The translations under genes were made by a program, and so were the position numbers. The notes below the pieces were generated by a model that was given only the letters and a program-made list of their open reading frames with translations, searched no databases and was not told the DNA's origin. Positions 31,939-44,100 of a stretch of DNA of 64,000 nt are shown here, one piece after another. The DNA comes from Stictocephala bisonia (Eukaryota; Arthropoda; Insecta; Hemiptera; Membracidae), in assembly GCA_035578905.1 (NCBI GenBank), contig JAQJVL010000083.1:2024546-2088545 (forward strand). The letters run 5' to 3'. The first letter of the stretch is position 1, and each line of letters starts with the position of its first letter.

Positions 31939-34900
31939 GCTATACTTTCACAAACTTTCAATCCAGTTGGTGGAAAATGGAGGCGGCACGGAAATGTACA
32001 GAAAAAACCTAAAAGATTAATGAGATCATGGAAATCACCGCTTCAACGATATCAATACGATGTTGAAGAACCTGAAGCAGAAGGAACAGACTTCAATTAT
32101 GACTTCACTACCACCAGCCAGTACTTAAATCCATACTCCCTACCAGGCTATAGACCTGACTTCAATATTGGAATCAATGGCAATGAGTCATGGAATACTA
32201 CTAAAGTTTTTGGCACAACTCAGGATGAAAGCTCTACATCGGACAAATGGACTGGTATCCTAAACAAGGTTTGTGTCCAATACATTTCTGTATTTTATTC
32301 TTGGATTGATATTTTTTTCTACAAAAATTCAACTTTTAAAGCAAAGTAGGATCTATGGAAAAAGTTATTGATATACAGGGTGTCCCGTAAGTAACCAGCC
32401 AAACTTCTGGAGGTCATTCCTTGGGTTAAAACAAACAAAAAATTTCATATGTACAAATCGTCTATCTCACTCCATTATCCGGCTATCTGTCTGTGTTTTT
32501 TACTAAAAACTTAATATCTCAAAGGTTATTTAAGATAAAACCATGAAAATTGGTATGAATGTTGATCTTTACAGTATCCATGTACTATTTAAATTTCATT
32601 TTTTTACAACAATCTTTCTCAAAATGGCGGCCATTTTAAATTTTTAAAGCCAAATATCTTAATAACCTTAAATTTTACTAAAAAATTGTAAGTTACAAAA
32701 AAGTTTAAGAATTTATTTTTATAAATAATTATATAACAAGTTTTAAGATTGAACAACTATTAACTGAGAAATTACAATTTTTATTAAATAAAAATATGCT
32801 TGATATTAATAAAATTGGAAACTTTAGTTTTCAATTTTGATAAAAATTGTAATTTCTCAGTTAATAGTTGTTCAATCTTAGAACTTGTTATATAATTATT
32901 TATAAAAATAAATTCTTAAACTTTTTTGTAACTTACAATTTTTTAGTAAAATTTAAGGTTATTAAGATATTTGGCCTTAAAAATTTAAAATGACCACCAT
33001 TTTGAGAAAGATTGTTGTAAAAAAATGGAATTTAAATAGTACATGGATACTGTAAAGATCAACATTCATACAAATTTTCATGGTTTTATCTTAAATAACC
33101 TTTGAGATATTAAGTTTTTAGTAAAAAACACATACAGACAGATAGCCGGATATTGGAGCGAGATAGACGATTTGTACACATGAAATTTTTTGTTTGTTTT
33201 AACCCAAGGAATGACCTCCAGAAGTTTGGCTGGTTACTTACGGGACACCCTGTATTGTCTTCAGGTTATTATGAGATAGTGTTATTAAAAAAAGTTATCT
33301 TAAAGATAGTCCGAGATCAGCTAGATTAAGATATGTTTCTTTTTGGTATGAATAAATATTTCATATGAATTTACATTAAGTTTTTACAAATCCAGCACAT
33401 GCCTAGAGTAAAAAAACAGTGCTAAGGCCACTGAGGTCACACAATATATCTAACCGCAGAATCTTATATTAATGTAAGCCCTAAAAAGTTTGATTAATAG
33501 TTTTACACTATTTATTTATTAGGTTGATAATCAATAAAAAAAAATGGGTGATGTTTCTGACATATGCCTTGAAAAACAAAGGGTTTCTGAAAACAACTTG
33601 ACTGTTAAACCAATATTCATGCAAAGAAAATAGTGATGTAGTTTAGGTTTATATAAAATAACATGATATACGGGTAGTGCAGTAAACCAGGTAAAAAATT
33701 GTAGTAAAGTTCTGGTTAAATAGAAAGGAAATAAATCGTTTTGAAGCGTCTGCAAATTGTTAAGAAAGGTCTCAACTCCAGAAATATACCAGTTGTACAT
33801 TTCAGAAATGTATCTAGGGGTTTTTTAAGTCACTTATTATAGTTTAACCCTTACCGGGCTATTTACGGATATATCCATATCAGTTTTTCCTCTAACAGTC
33901 AAATTACTGATATAGTCGAAATAAAATGATAAAGAAATACCCCACCATTTTATATCGTTACGGGCGTTTGACTGGTATTTCTGTTAAACTGAAAACTTTG
34001 TACAACTAATGCAATTTGTTTGTTAGCGTCTAATATTATGTTTACTTATTTATTCAATTAGTTTTTAAATGACATATGGACATTCTGATCTCTACTGCAG
34101 CTGTGGCGGCCAGCAGTCAGCTCTTTAACTGTGACATCCATCAGTCAGCTGTTTGTACTGTGGCAGCCAGGAGTCTAGGTGGCTGTGCACAGCTGGTTTT
34201 ATTCATACATCCCATAATTTTATTAGGGACTTATTACGGATATATCAGTCTTTGATAAGTTACTTTACAGATGACAGACTGATATATCTGTCTCAGATAA
34301 TTTTGCTATTAAACATAGAAAAAAAACTGTTTTCAATAAAAATTCAGAGTTTTTCTCACTTACTAATTTATACTGGTGCTAAAAATATTCAAAATAAAAC
34401 TTTCATTTTTTTACCCCAATACCCAAATAAATGCGCATTATGCAAAGTATAATTCAGCTCAATAAGCTTTCAAGGGTTAGCATTGAAAGTATTGTAAAAT
34501 GAAATGGCAGATGAGAAATTATATTTTTCTACCATTATCGAGATTGTTACAAGTAAAAGGTACAAAAAATATATATACATCCATTTTTGAATCATAATTT
34601 CTTGTAATAGCTGCGAATTACTAATGTATTGCTGGTAAATTGGAAAAAAAATCAAGATAGTAGATGAAGAATTTATAAAAATTAAAATAAAAATTTATAT
34701 TCAAAATAACTAACTTGGAGTTTCATAGGTCGCTTGTTATGGTTTTAATAAGAAAATAATAATATATTAAAGTGGTGTATAAAAAATCCTAGACTTTCAC
34801 CGTTTTAAAAATTGTTACACAAAAAGAAGCAAATAAATATGTAAAACTCAAACTTATTTGCATATAGATTATATTTATGGTTTAATTATTGTTGAAAGTA

Positions 34901-37701
34901 AATTACGGAAGTTGGGGAAACTTCCGAAAAATCAATCCTGGTTGGTAAATTCAAGAAAAATGATAATTTAAATTGTTATTGAAAATAGTTGATAAAGGGT
35001 TTTTTGGGTCCTTGATCGTAATTTTAGCTACATCAAAATATAAAAGATTTGCGAGTGGAAAATCTTGGATTTCCAACATGTTTCACTACTGCTAAGAAAA
35101 AAGTTTTACAAAAAACATGTAAACATCAAAACATCTATAATATACTTGTTGACCATTATAAATTGTCAAAATTGTAAATATGATATCAGATTTGTATCTA
35201 CCAATTTTAAAATAGTAATTTTAAAACGGAAAATAATAAATTAGGTTTTTAAAAAATGAATAGTTTCAAATTGTTTACTAATCTTGTACTGTAATGTTAA
35301 GATAAAACGCTTCTCATCAATAACTTTTTTTCTGTTTGGATATTTTAAAGTATAAGTTCTCATTAGAAAGGTAAATTTATACTTAATAAATAAAGCAAAT
35401 ACCACTTTCAATTAAATTAAAACTTTTGATATATTTGAGGTTAAATCATACAATTTTAGGAGAAAAAACCCAAATAAATAAATTATAATATATAAATCCT
35501 TTTATAGGGACATCAAATTTTAAAATAAAGGAACATTTTGGGTAAGTCACCACTACAAGTTTAGTCACTTGTAATAAACTTTCTTTGAAAATTGCCTATT
35601 TTTCCACTATTAATCAAATTAGGAAATTCGTTTTTGAAAAACACAAATTGTACGATTAACAAAGTGTGACCATGTTTTTAATATTAGTCCAAAACCGCCA
35701 ACAAGTTTTTAGCATGTTTATAGATATATATGATATTACTTTTTAATATTGAATTTTTTTTCAAAAACCAAAGTGCAGTTGGTAACACTTTACTATCCAC
35801 AAAGTGACAATAAAGTGGATAAATAGCCAACAATTATTCAGTTAAATTTTTTGTTAATTTTGTGTTATAAGACCCTTATTCCTGTTAAATTTTTTTATAA
35901 TTATATCCTTTTCAAATTTCGTTTCAAACGTCGTTTTGTATGACTCACCATCTTCAAGATATCCACCTGAACATGCTATTATTTTTATTTGTTGACAAAA
36001 GTACCATCTTTAAAATGTTGTACTTAGCCTTAAGCTAATTGTGAAAAAATAAAAAAGAAATAAACTGAGAGCTAAAACACTTTTTTAGGTATTTAAAAAA
36101 ACACTGTTAAAAAATATGAAATTTTCTAGAGGCATGTCAGTGGCAAAGCACTTTTACAAAAGTTATTTTTTAATTTTTTTTAATAAAAAACTTTATAATC
36201 TACAAAACCACAAGAATAACCTTACCAAAATATTGTATACTAATAATAAACTCCCTTCATTTTTTATTTTAGGCTTCAAAATAACAATATAATATATTGT
36301 TGGCTAAAGTTTTTAAGATTTTTTTAAAAAATATAAAAATGTTTAATACTGACTAAGTATATTCAAGTCAAGAGGTACTTGAATTAAAGATATATTTTTT
36401 AAATTTAAAAACTTCACTCCCCAGTTCACATGGGCTTGCAAGTCTGTGCCTGAACTTTATTCAACGAGTGAAGTACCGACCTTTAGCTCAGTGGGGATTT
36501 GAAACTTGCACCTTGCCCTCCGCAGTCTGAAGCCTTAGCCACTGAGCCAACACGTCAGCATTCATTTACTAAACTGAAATATTTTTTTCAGGTTTCATTG
36601 GAAAGTCAAATTCTGTAGATTTCCTTGAGTAAAATACTATTTTGAGAAAACACTCAATATTTCTTAACATACTAAATGGTACTTTAAAGTCACATTGAAA
36701 TCTGTAAATAAGATCAGAACTTTGAACAGTTCTGGGAAAAATGTAAGATGTGAGAACAAATAAATAATGATGTCAGCTAGTGCAGTCCATCATATATGTG
36801 GCATAACATAGATCATATTTGTATTTGATGCCCAAAACTGTACTAATATTACATGTTTATAATTATTATATAGTTAAAATATCCTCTGACTAAAATTATA
36901 AAATACTTTTTTCCCAGTTATTGGCCAGAAGAACTTTAATATCGGAAATTGTTAAACATATTAGCCGGTGAACATATTAACATATTAGCCAGTGGCCCGG
37001 GTGGTCTAAAGCATCAGGACTTTGAGCTTGGGTTGGTTCTTCATCTAATTTATAAAAAAAATTAAGAATACCATTTTTTCCAATTTCGCTCCATTTAGTG
37101 TATCCATCTGTCTGTGTTTTTGTACAAAAAATCAGTAACTTAAGAATGTTTTGACTGACTTGATATGTAGCACACTTCTTATATAATTTATTGCATAATA
37201 GTTAGATATCAGCAGATGTTAAGTGATTAAGTGACTCAGTGGTTAAGTCTTCAGACTGCAAAGACCAAAGTCCAATATCAAATTTCCAGCTGAGCTAACA
37301 GTTGGTTTAGTACTTCGCTTGTTTAATACGGGTCCATGTGACCTGCTGAATGAGGTTTTTAAAAAAATTATATAAATGTTGGTATACCTCTTTGATCTTT
37401 GTTAGTTCAAAAATAATATAATGCTTTGTGTAGTTTCAATTTAATGGTAGTGAAGGATATTTAAATATAAAACGTCGAGTAGCATAAACAAAGTATAGCT
37501 GTGGTGATAGTGGTATTCATAATGTTTTCTTCAAATTATTGCTGTATAACTATTGTTTTAATAACTATCAAAATGTAACATATATTTTTCTTTTAGATTC
37601 CAACTCCAATTTTTGGCACATTTGAAAAACAGGAGGATGCAAACCAACAAACTAAACCTGAAAGTACCTGGTTCTCCGACGTCCTCAGCAAAATTATTTG
37701 A
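31939..37701 (+). CDS. Last two coding exons of an unrecognised protein gene, copy A
   Basis: Exon 31939-32268 (110 codons, phase 0 at both ends) follows the acceptor GTTTTTAG and ends AAG|GTTTGT. Exon 37597-37701 follows TTTTCTTTTAG, continues in frame for 34 codons and ends in TGA. An AATAAA lies at 37727-37732. The joined C-terminal protein of 144 residues begins AILSQTFNPVGGKWRRHGNV and is basic at first (KKPKRLMRSWKSP). It is then acidic and Tyr/Asn/Thr-rich (YDVEEPEAEGTDFNYDF) and ends STWFSDVLSKII. No domain, signal peptide or membrane segment is recognised; the 5' exons must lie upstream. Splice sites, phase and poly(A) signal all agree, which supports a real gene. The 5.3-kb intron holds several transposons. 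Confidence 0.6.
32376..33252. mobile_element. 877-bp foldback MITE in intron, copy A
   Basis: Nearly the whole element is one inverted repeat. The left arm starts CAGGGTGTCCCGTAAGTAAC and the right arm ends with its complement CTTACGGGACACCCTG. The two arms of about 430 bp each match with few mismatches around a small centre near 32815. TA flanks both ends (32374-32375, 33253-33254), as for Tc1/mariner-type MITEs. Transcribed within the host intron it would fold into a long hairpin RNA. Confidence 0.9.
33848..34476. mobile_element. piggyBac-type MITE, copy A
   Basis: The left end is TTAA (33844-33847) followed by CCCTTACCGGGC; the right end, in complement, starts CCCTTGAAAGC. The right target site reads TTAG rather than TTAA. 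Subterminal GGATATATC and GACTGATATATC motifs recur in both orientations. There is no transposase. The short inverted ends make this less certain than the piggyBac at 53.4 kb. Confidence 0.5.
34477..36411. other. Intronic AT-rich sequence, copy A
   Basis: No ORF or repeat signature was recognised in this part of the large intron. It is duplicated almost unchanged at about 43721-45654. Confidence 0.4.
36412..36562 (-). repeat. tRNA-derived SINE (family 1), copy A
   Basis: The minus strand reads TGTTGGCTCAGTGGCTAAGG (A box), GTTTCAAATCCCC (B box) and the body GGTACTTCACTCGTTGAATA, then CAAGCCCATGTGAACTGG. About 150 bp; one of the best preserved members. Confidence 0.75.
36985..37375 (+). repeat. 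Two tRNA-like SINE heads/bodies, copy A
   Basis: At about 36993-37045, GTGGCCCGGGTGGTCTAAAG is an A-box-like remnant. At 37228-37375, a family 1 SINE in plus orientation shows GTGACTCAGTGGTTAAGTC, a degenerate B-box region and the body TTAGTACTTCGCTTGTTTAA, then GGTCCATGTGACCTGC. Confidence 0.55.
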
Positions 37702-39411
37702 CAAATTAAAGTGTCAACCATACAGGAATAAAATGTTTCTTTAACTTTATATATGTAAAATTTATTTATTGTTTAGCTTTAGAATTAATTTGTTTAGTAT
37801 TTTTATTTATTCATTTTACATAATGATTTAATTAAGTCTTATACATTATAATTAAATTTATTATTTTATAATTTGATTATCATTATTTTCCACAAAATTA
37901 TTAGCAGAATGCTAGCATATTGATATTAGATGTTGATTAAGATAGAAAATTTAAAAATATGGTAATCTTCTATATTAATCTAAAAAAAAGATATATTCTT
38001 CCAGTTTATATATCTTAGAAATGTAGCATCATAAACAAGACTTAAATAAATTTAAACAAATTATAAGTGCATTGTAGCACCAAAAATGTGCTGATTTACA
38101 TAATTCATAGATTTATTGAGTTTTATCTGAATAAATATGCAATAGCAGGTCTTTATTTCACTATCTCTTAGAAAAAAACAATGCCATTTAGATAACAAGG
38201 CTGGCTATTTTTAAACTCATATATTCATCAAAAGCATTATCTTAGGTAATAAGTTTGTCTAGCAAATTGATCCTTTAGAATTACTTTGTCTGATTTTTTT
38301 AGACATCTTCAAAATATTCATAAAAAGTCTTATCAAGTCTATTCATATTAAAATGTAATTAATAATAAGTCATATGATAAAGTAACATGTTTATTGTCTG
38401 AAATATATTTTAAGTTTTAAATTAGTTTTAAAGAACTGCAGTTGGGCTGTGAAAAGATAATTTATTTTTTTACTACACAGAAACTACTAATAAATATAGT
38501 TATGTGTATTAATGTTGTATATTAGAAATGAAGATGAGATACCAATCTCAAGCATAGAAAATCCAATAAGTTTCCAGGCTTGGATATAAGATGGAGATAT
38601 TAAAAAAAGCAAAATTATCCCACAATCATTGTCCATCTTTCATAGTTCCTAAAAAAATACTCAGACAGAGAAAAAATCAACTTAGGGGATAGGATGAATT
38701 ATCATATTGATTTAGTACACTAAAAAACCTAATAGTTAAGTATGATTATATTTACAGTAAATAGATTTATACCTTAACATACAACTAATTTAATGCTCTC
38801 TTCAAGATGTTGTGTAAGGTGAGGGATTACGCTCTAAAAATGAGTGTAAGGTGAGTGGAGAGCAAGGAAGCTATTTAAATTTGTTAAACACACTCTCAAC
38901 AATAGACATGAGATAAAATCTGATGAATCGTCTTAAAGAAGTTATTGAGAAAAATCTTGGAAAAATAGAACCAAAAGAAAACGCATTCATGGCACAAAGA
39001 AAGAAGCCTATGTTTCGCAACATTCAATTAATTTTAGTAATATCTTTATACCGCTCATTAGAGAAAAATTTGGAAAAATATCAATAATTCAAAATCTTGT
39101 TTTTAAATTTTATCTACTTGTCCATTTATGTTGATATTTACATATTACATTTTTTTTAACATTTAACATTACATTTTTACAAAATGTAAAATAATCTGAT
39201 GGTTTAATAAGCAAATAATCAATCTAATGTTTGCAATTATTACATATGTTTTCTTTAAAACCATCAAAATTCTACCAAGAACCAAACGAGAAAATGTTTC
39301 ATAGGTTATTCAAGATCTGAAGGAGGAAACTAGTTATTCCTTAATTAATGACATTCAATTTGGAAAGTAAATAAAAGTGATAGAAAACTTGGTCAAAAGA
39401 GTTAAAGTTTG
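37702..39411. other. 3' flank of the copy A gene, nothing recognised
   Basis: After the poly(A) signal at 37727 the sequence is AT-rich, with no ORF or repeat I can support. Confidence 0.4.
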
Positions 39412-40070
39412 CCACCAGGCTGCAGGTGACTTGGGAACAAGAGTTGTGGATTGTAGGCGATAGGTTCTATGCTCTGTCTTCTTAATACTGACATGGCTTC
39501 TGCTCAATGGTTGCTGTCAGTACTGATTATGTTGTATATAACCCAATGCTATCAGCATGGACTTTACTAGAGAAGTCTGTGTTTGTTGGATGGTAGTGGC
39601 CTGATTTTGTGTACGGGAAACAGTTGAGTATCAGGCTTGTCCATTAGATGAAAATCAGACCAATATCAAATCAATTAAATCTTTATTCAAAGATAGTACA
39701 AATAAGTCTGCACAAAGAATATTGTCATAAATAGCTAAAAACTATAATATAATCCTATAACAACTAGATATAGTGCCCAGAGACATTCACGGTACTTTTT
39801 CTTAAATAATTATTGTTTAGTGAAATTTTCATTTATGATATAGAATGTTTTTCTAATTAGAAAGGCTTTCAGTTCTTTTTTAAATTTGATGTCATTTTTA
39901 TATTTTTTATGTAATCTGGCAAAATATTGAGGAACTTAGCACCCATATATTAAAATTCTAATACTCCATGGTTCGGATTCCACATAAAGCTGTAGGTCCC
40001 TTATTTGCTCTGGCTATTGTGCTAGTAATAAATGGCCCTTTCTGAGTGTCACTCAGAAAGTTCGACACTA
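39412..40070 (+). repeat. SINE-like family 2 interrupted by a LINE fragment, copy A
   Basis: Family 2 runs from CCAGGCTGCAGGTGACTTGG to AAAATCAGACCAATA (39662) and resumes at ACTCCATGGTTCGGATTCC (39958), continuing to CCCTTTCTGAGTG near 40050. The roughly 295-bp insert between is a minus-strand LINE end flanked by AATAT/AATAC. Confidence 0.65.
39663..39957 (-). pseudogene. LINE 3' end nested in SINE-like repeat, copy A
   Basis: On the minus strand, about 39955-39810 translates as GAKFLNILPDYIKNIK. After one frame slip it reads NDIKFKKELKAFLIRKTFYI, then INENFTKQ and a stop. FN-LP--IK...FK--LK-FL is the standard C-terminus of Jockey/CR1-type reverse-transcriptase proteins. The 3' UTR ends TTTGAATAAAGATTTAATTG at the insertion edge, with AATAAA. 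It is 5'-truncated and dead. Confidence 0.65.
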
Positions 40071-40767
40071 AGAAAAATATTCTTGGGTGGGGCACTATCA
40101 GAATGCATCATAAATACTTTTATGTATGAATGTTATTTTGTTAATTTGGTATTGTAATAAATGTTGTCTTCATAATTAAAATCCAGAGTTCTTACTGTAA
40201 CACCACCCTTCATTTCTGTCAAGAAGATATTTCAAAGGATTTGTACAATTACAGTAAATAACATGAAGGCCTATATGTATTTAAACTTAAAATAAAGAAA
40301 ACCTGAATCTCTAAACTTGTATTAGTATATAATTGTGAATATTAATGTATCAGAAACGATGGAGCATCAGAACATTCACCTGAACATTAATCAATTGAAT
40401 GAAGCACAAAACAAAGACATTAAACAATAGACACAATTTTTATTCCTCCTGGAAAATTTATTAATTCTTGTAGATATCAACCGAGTTTGAATTGTCACCG
40501 GTAGATGGTAAAAATGGGTCAGTGACATTGCTCACTATTTTCCATAGTACTTAATCTTTTTTTATAGGCAAATATTCCATGATGATTTCCCTATACCAAA
40601 CATGTTCCCATAGACATTAGTTGTATTTACACCAATAAACTAAAAGCGCAAGATCGAACCGCCATTGAACACTTCCTTAGCACACATCCACCCCACATTA
40701 CGCATAGCACTCCATTCCTGATTCAACTTAACTCAGTTCATAATAAAACATAATTTCAAACATAAAT
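40071..40767. other. Right end of copy A and junction spacer
   Basis: No gene recognised. Bases 40758-40767 (AAACATAAAT) are the only sequence between copy A and copy B. Confidence 0.5.
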
Positions 40768-40791
40768 AACAAATATTTTTAAATCGAAGAA

Positions 40792-41010
40792 TTACCCACT
40801 ACAATTGTTGTTGAGTGCAAAAAAATTACGTTTGGGAGGACCGGGCCCCTCCCCGGGTTCACCGCAGACCTCAGGTATTGCTCTAAAGCTACATGACATT
40901 TCATAACTTTGTCCTCCAGATGCCAACAAACTGTGAATCTGCTCGCATTGGCTGTAACTGATAAAAACCAATAGAAGGATCAAATTGTTAAATATACTTA
41001 TTGTTGCCAT
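40792..41010 (-). CDS. Secreted Cys-containing peptide or first exon, copy B
   Basis: Identical in predicted protein to copy A: signal peptide MATISIFNNLILLLVFISYS, three mature cysteines and the same optional donor GG|GTAATT at 40796/40795. If the gene needs a downstream (lower-coordinate) exon that lies outside the duplication, this copy would have to splice across all of copy A to reach it. Confidence 0.4.
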   Translation of the reverse strand: MATISIFNNLILLLVFISYSQCEQIHSLLASGGQSYEMSCSFRAIPEVCGEPGEGPGPPKRNFFALNNNCSG

Positions 41011-41180
41011 CCTACCCAAAATAAGACCTGCATTTTACTCTACAAACAAATGTGGTATTTCAATATTTTAATCTTGTTATGTATCGATTGACTTTTATTT
41101 AACAATTTTCTACTTCATTCTTTTATATATTGAGATGTAATAATGACTAAGTTTATATAATTGATTCTTAATGTTTTTAG

Positions 41181-44100
41181 GCTATACTTTCACAAACTTT
41201 CAATCCAGTTGGTGGAAAATGGAGGCGGCACGGAAATGTACAGAAAAAACCTAAAAGATTAATGAGATCATGGAAATCACCGCTTCAACGATATCAATAC
41301 GATGTTGAAGAACCTGAAGCAGAAGGAACAGACTTCAATTATGACTTCACTACCACCAGCCAGTACTTAAATCCATACTCCCTACCAGGCTATAGACCTG
41401 ACTTCAATATTGGAATCAATGGCAATGAGTCATGGAATACTACTAAAGTTTTTGGCACAACTCAGGATGAAAGCTCTACATCGGACAAATGGACTGGTAT
41501 CCTAAACAAGGTTTGTGTCCAATACATTTCTGTATTTTATTCTTGGATTGATATTTTTTTCTACAAAAATTCAACTTTTAAAGCAAAGTAGGATCTATGG
41601 AAAAAGTTATTGATATACAGGGTGTCCCGTAAGTAACCAGCCAAACTTCTGGAGGTCATTCCTTGGGTTAAAACAAACAAAAAATTTCATATGTACAAAT
41701 CGTCTATCTCACTCCATTATCCGGCTATCTGTCTGTGTTTTTTACTAAAAACTTAATATCTCAAAGGTTATTTAAGATAAAACCATGAAAATTGGTATGA
41801 ATGTTGATCTTTACAGTATCCATGTACTATTTAAATTTCATTTTTTTACAACAATCTTTCTCAAAATGGCGGCCATTTTAAATTTTTAAAGCCAAATATC
41901 TTAATAACCTTAAATTTTACTAAAAAATTGTAAGTTACAAAAAAGTTTAAGAATTTATTTTTATAAATAATTATATAACAAGTTTTAAGATTGAACAACT
42001 ATTAACTGAGAAATTACAATTTTTATTAAATAAAAATATGCTTGATATTAATAAAATTGGAAACTTTAGTTTTCAATTTTGATAAAAATTGTAATTTCTC
42101 AGTTAATAGTTGTTCAATCTTAAAACTTTTTATATAATTATTTATAGAAATAAATTCTTAAACTTTTTTGTAACTTACAATTTTTTAGTAAAATTTAAGG
42201 TTATTAAGATATTTGGCCTTAAAAATTTAAAATGACCACCATTTTGAGAAAGATTGTTGTAAAAAAATGGAATTTAAATAGTACATGGATACTGTAAAGA
42301 TCAACATTCATACAAATTTTCATGGTTTTATCTTAAATAACCTTTGAGATATTAAGTTTTTAGTAAAAAACACATACAGACAGATAGCCGGATATTGGAG
42401 CGAGATAGACGATTTGTACACATGAAATTTTTTGTTTGTTTTAACCCAAGGAATGACCTCCAGAAGTTTGGCTGGTTACTTACGGGACACCCTGTATTGT
42501 CTTCAGGTTATTATGAGATAGTGTTATTAAAAAAAGTTATCTTAAAGATAGTCCGAGATCAGCTAGATTAAGATATGTTTCTTTTTGGTATGAATAAATA
42601 TTTCATATGAATTTACATTAAGTTTTTACAAATCCAGCACATGCCTAGAGTAAAAAAACAGTGCTAAGGCCACTGAGGTCACACAATATATCTAACCGCA
42701 GAATCTTATATTAATGTAAGCCCTAAAAAGTTTGATTAATAGTTTTACACTATTTATTTATTAGGTTGATAATCAATAAAAAAAAATGGGTGATGTTTCT
42801 GACATATGCCTTGAAAAACAAAGGGTTTCTGAAAACAACTTGACTGTTAAACCAATATTCATGCAAAGAAAATAGTGATGTAGTTTAGGTTTATATAAAA
42901 TAACATGATATACGGGTAGTACAGTAAACCAGGTAAAAAATTGTAGTAAAGTTCTGGTTAAATAGAAAGGAAATAAATCGTTTTGAAGCGTCTGCAACTT
43001 GTTAAGAAAGGTCTCAACTCCAGAAATATACCAGTTGTACATTTCAGAAATGTATCTAGGGGTTTTTTAAGTCACTTATTATAGTTTTAACCCTTACCGG
43101 GCTATTTACGGATATATCCATATCAGTTTTTCCTCTAACAGTCAAATTACTGATATAGTCGAAATAAAATGATAAAGAAATACCCCACCATTTTATATCG
43201 TTACGGGCGTTTGACTGGTATTTCTGTTAAACTGAAAACTTTGTACAACTAATGCAATTTGTTTGTTAGCGTCTAATATTATGTTTACTTATTTATTCAA
43301 TTAGTTTTTAAATGACATATGGACATTCTGATCTCTACTGCAGCTGTGGCGGCCAGCAGTCAGCTCTTTAACTGTGACATCCATCAGTCAGCTGTTTGTA
43401 CTGTGGCAGCCAGGAGTCTAGGTGGCTGTGCACAGCTGGTTTTATTCATACATCCCATAATTTTATTAGGGACTTATTACGGATATATCAGTCTTTGATA
43501 AGTTACTTTACAGATGACAGACTGATATATCTGTCTCAGATAATTTTGCTATTAAACATAGAAAAAAAAACTGTTTTCAATAAAAATTCAGAGTTTTTCT
43601 CACTTACTAATTTATACTGGTGCTAAAAATATTCAAAATAAAACTTTCATTTTTTTACCCCAATACCCAAATAAATGCGCATTATGCAAAGTATAATTCA
43701 GCTGGATAAGCTTTCAAGGGTTAGCATTGAAAGTATTGTAAAATGAAATGGCAGATGAGAAATTATGTTTTTCTAACATTATCGAGATTGTTACAAGTAA
43801 AAGGTACAAAAAATATATATACATCCATTTTTGAATCATAATTTCTTGTAATAGCTGCGAATTACTAATGCAATGCTGGTAAATTGGAAAAAAATCAAGA
43901 TAGTAGATGAAGAATTTATAAAAATAAAAATAAAAATTTATATTCAAAATAACTAACTTGGAGTTTCATAGGTCGCTTGTTATGGTTTCAACAAGAAAAT
44001 AATAATATATTAAAGTGGTGTATAAAAAATCCTAGACTTTCACCGTTTTAAAAATTGTTACACAAAAAGAAGCAAATAAATATGTAAAACTCAAACTTAT

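Larger units (their letters stand above)
31526..40757 (+). repeat. 9.2-kb tandem duplication, copy A
   Basis: The sequence is repeated in direct orientation at 40768-49995 with offset 9242 at the left, drifting to 9236-9243 through short indels. The first shared bases are AACAAATATTTTTAAATCG at 31526/40768. The last are CATAATAAAACATAATTTC at 40757/49995. Differences are isolated substitutions and a few indels. It contains coding exons, a large foldback element, a piggyBac-type MITE, SINEs and a LINE-in-SINE insertion, all shared by both copies and so older than the duplication. Confidence 0.97.

Noticed and set aside
33531..33800. 89-codon minus-strand ORF in the duplicated intron (also 42773-43042)
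   Set aside because: Hydrophobic AT-driven frame with no domain. It is open in both copies, but that is expected for recent duplicates and is not evidence of selection.
34153..34452. 99-codon plus-strand ORF
   Set aside because: It lies within the piggyBac-type MITE and is truncated by an indel in the other duplicate (76 codons at 43396), so it is not conserved.
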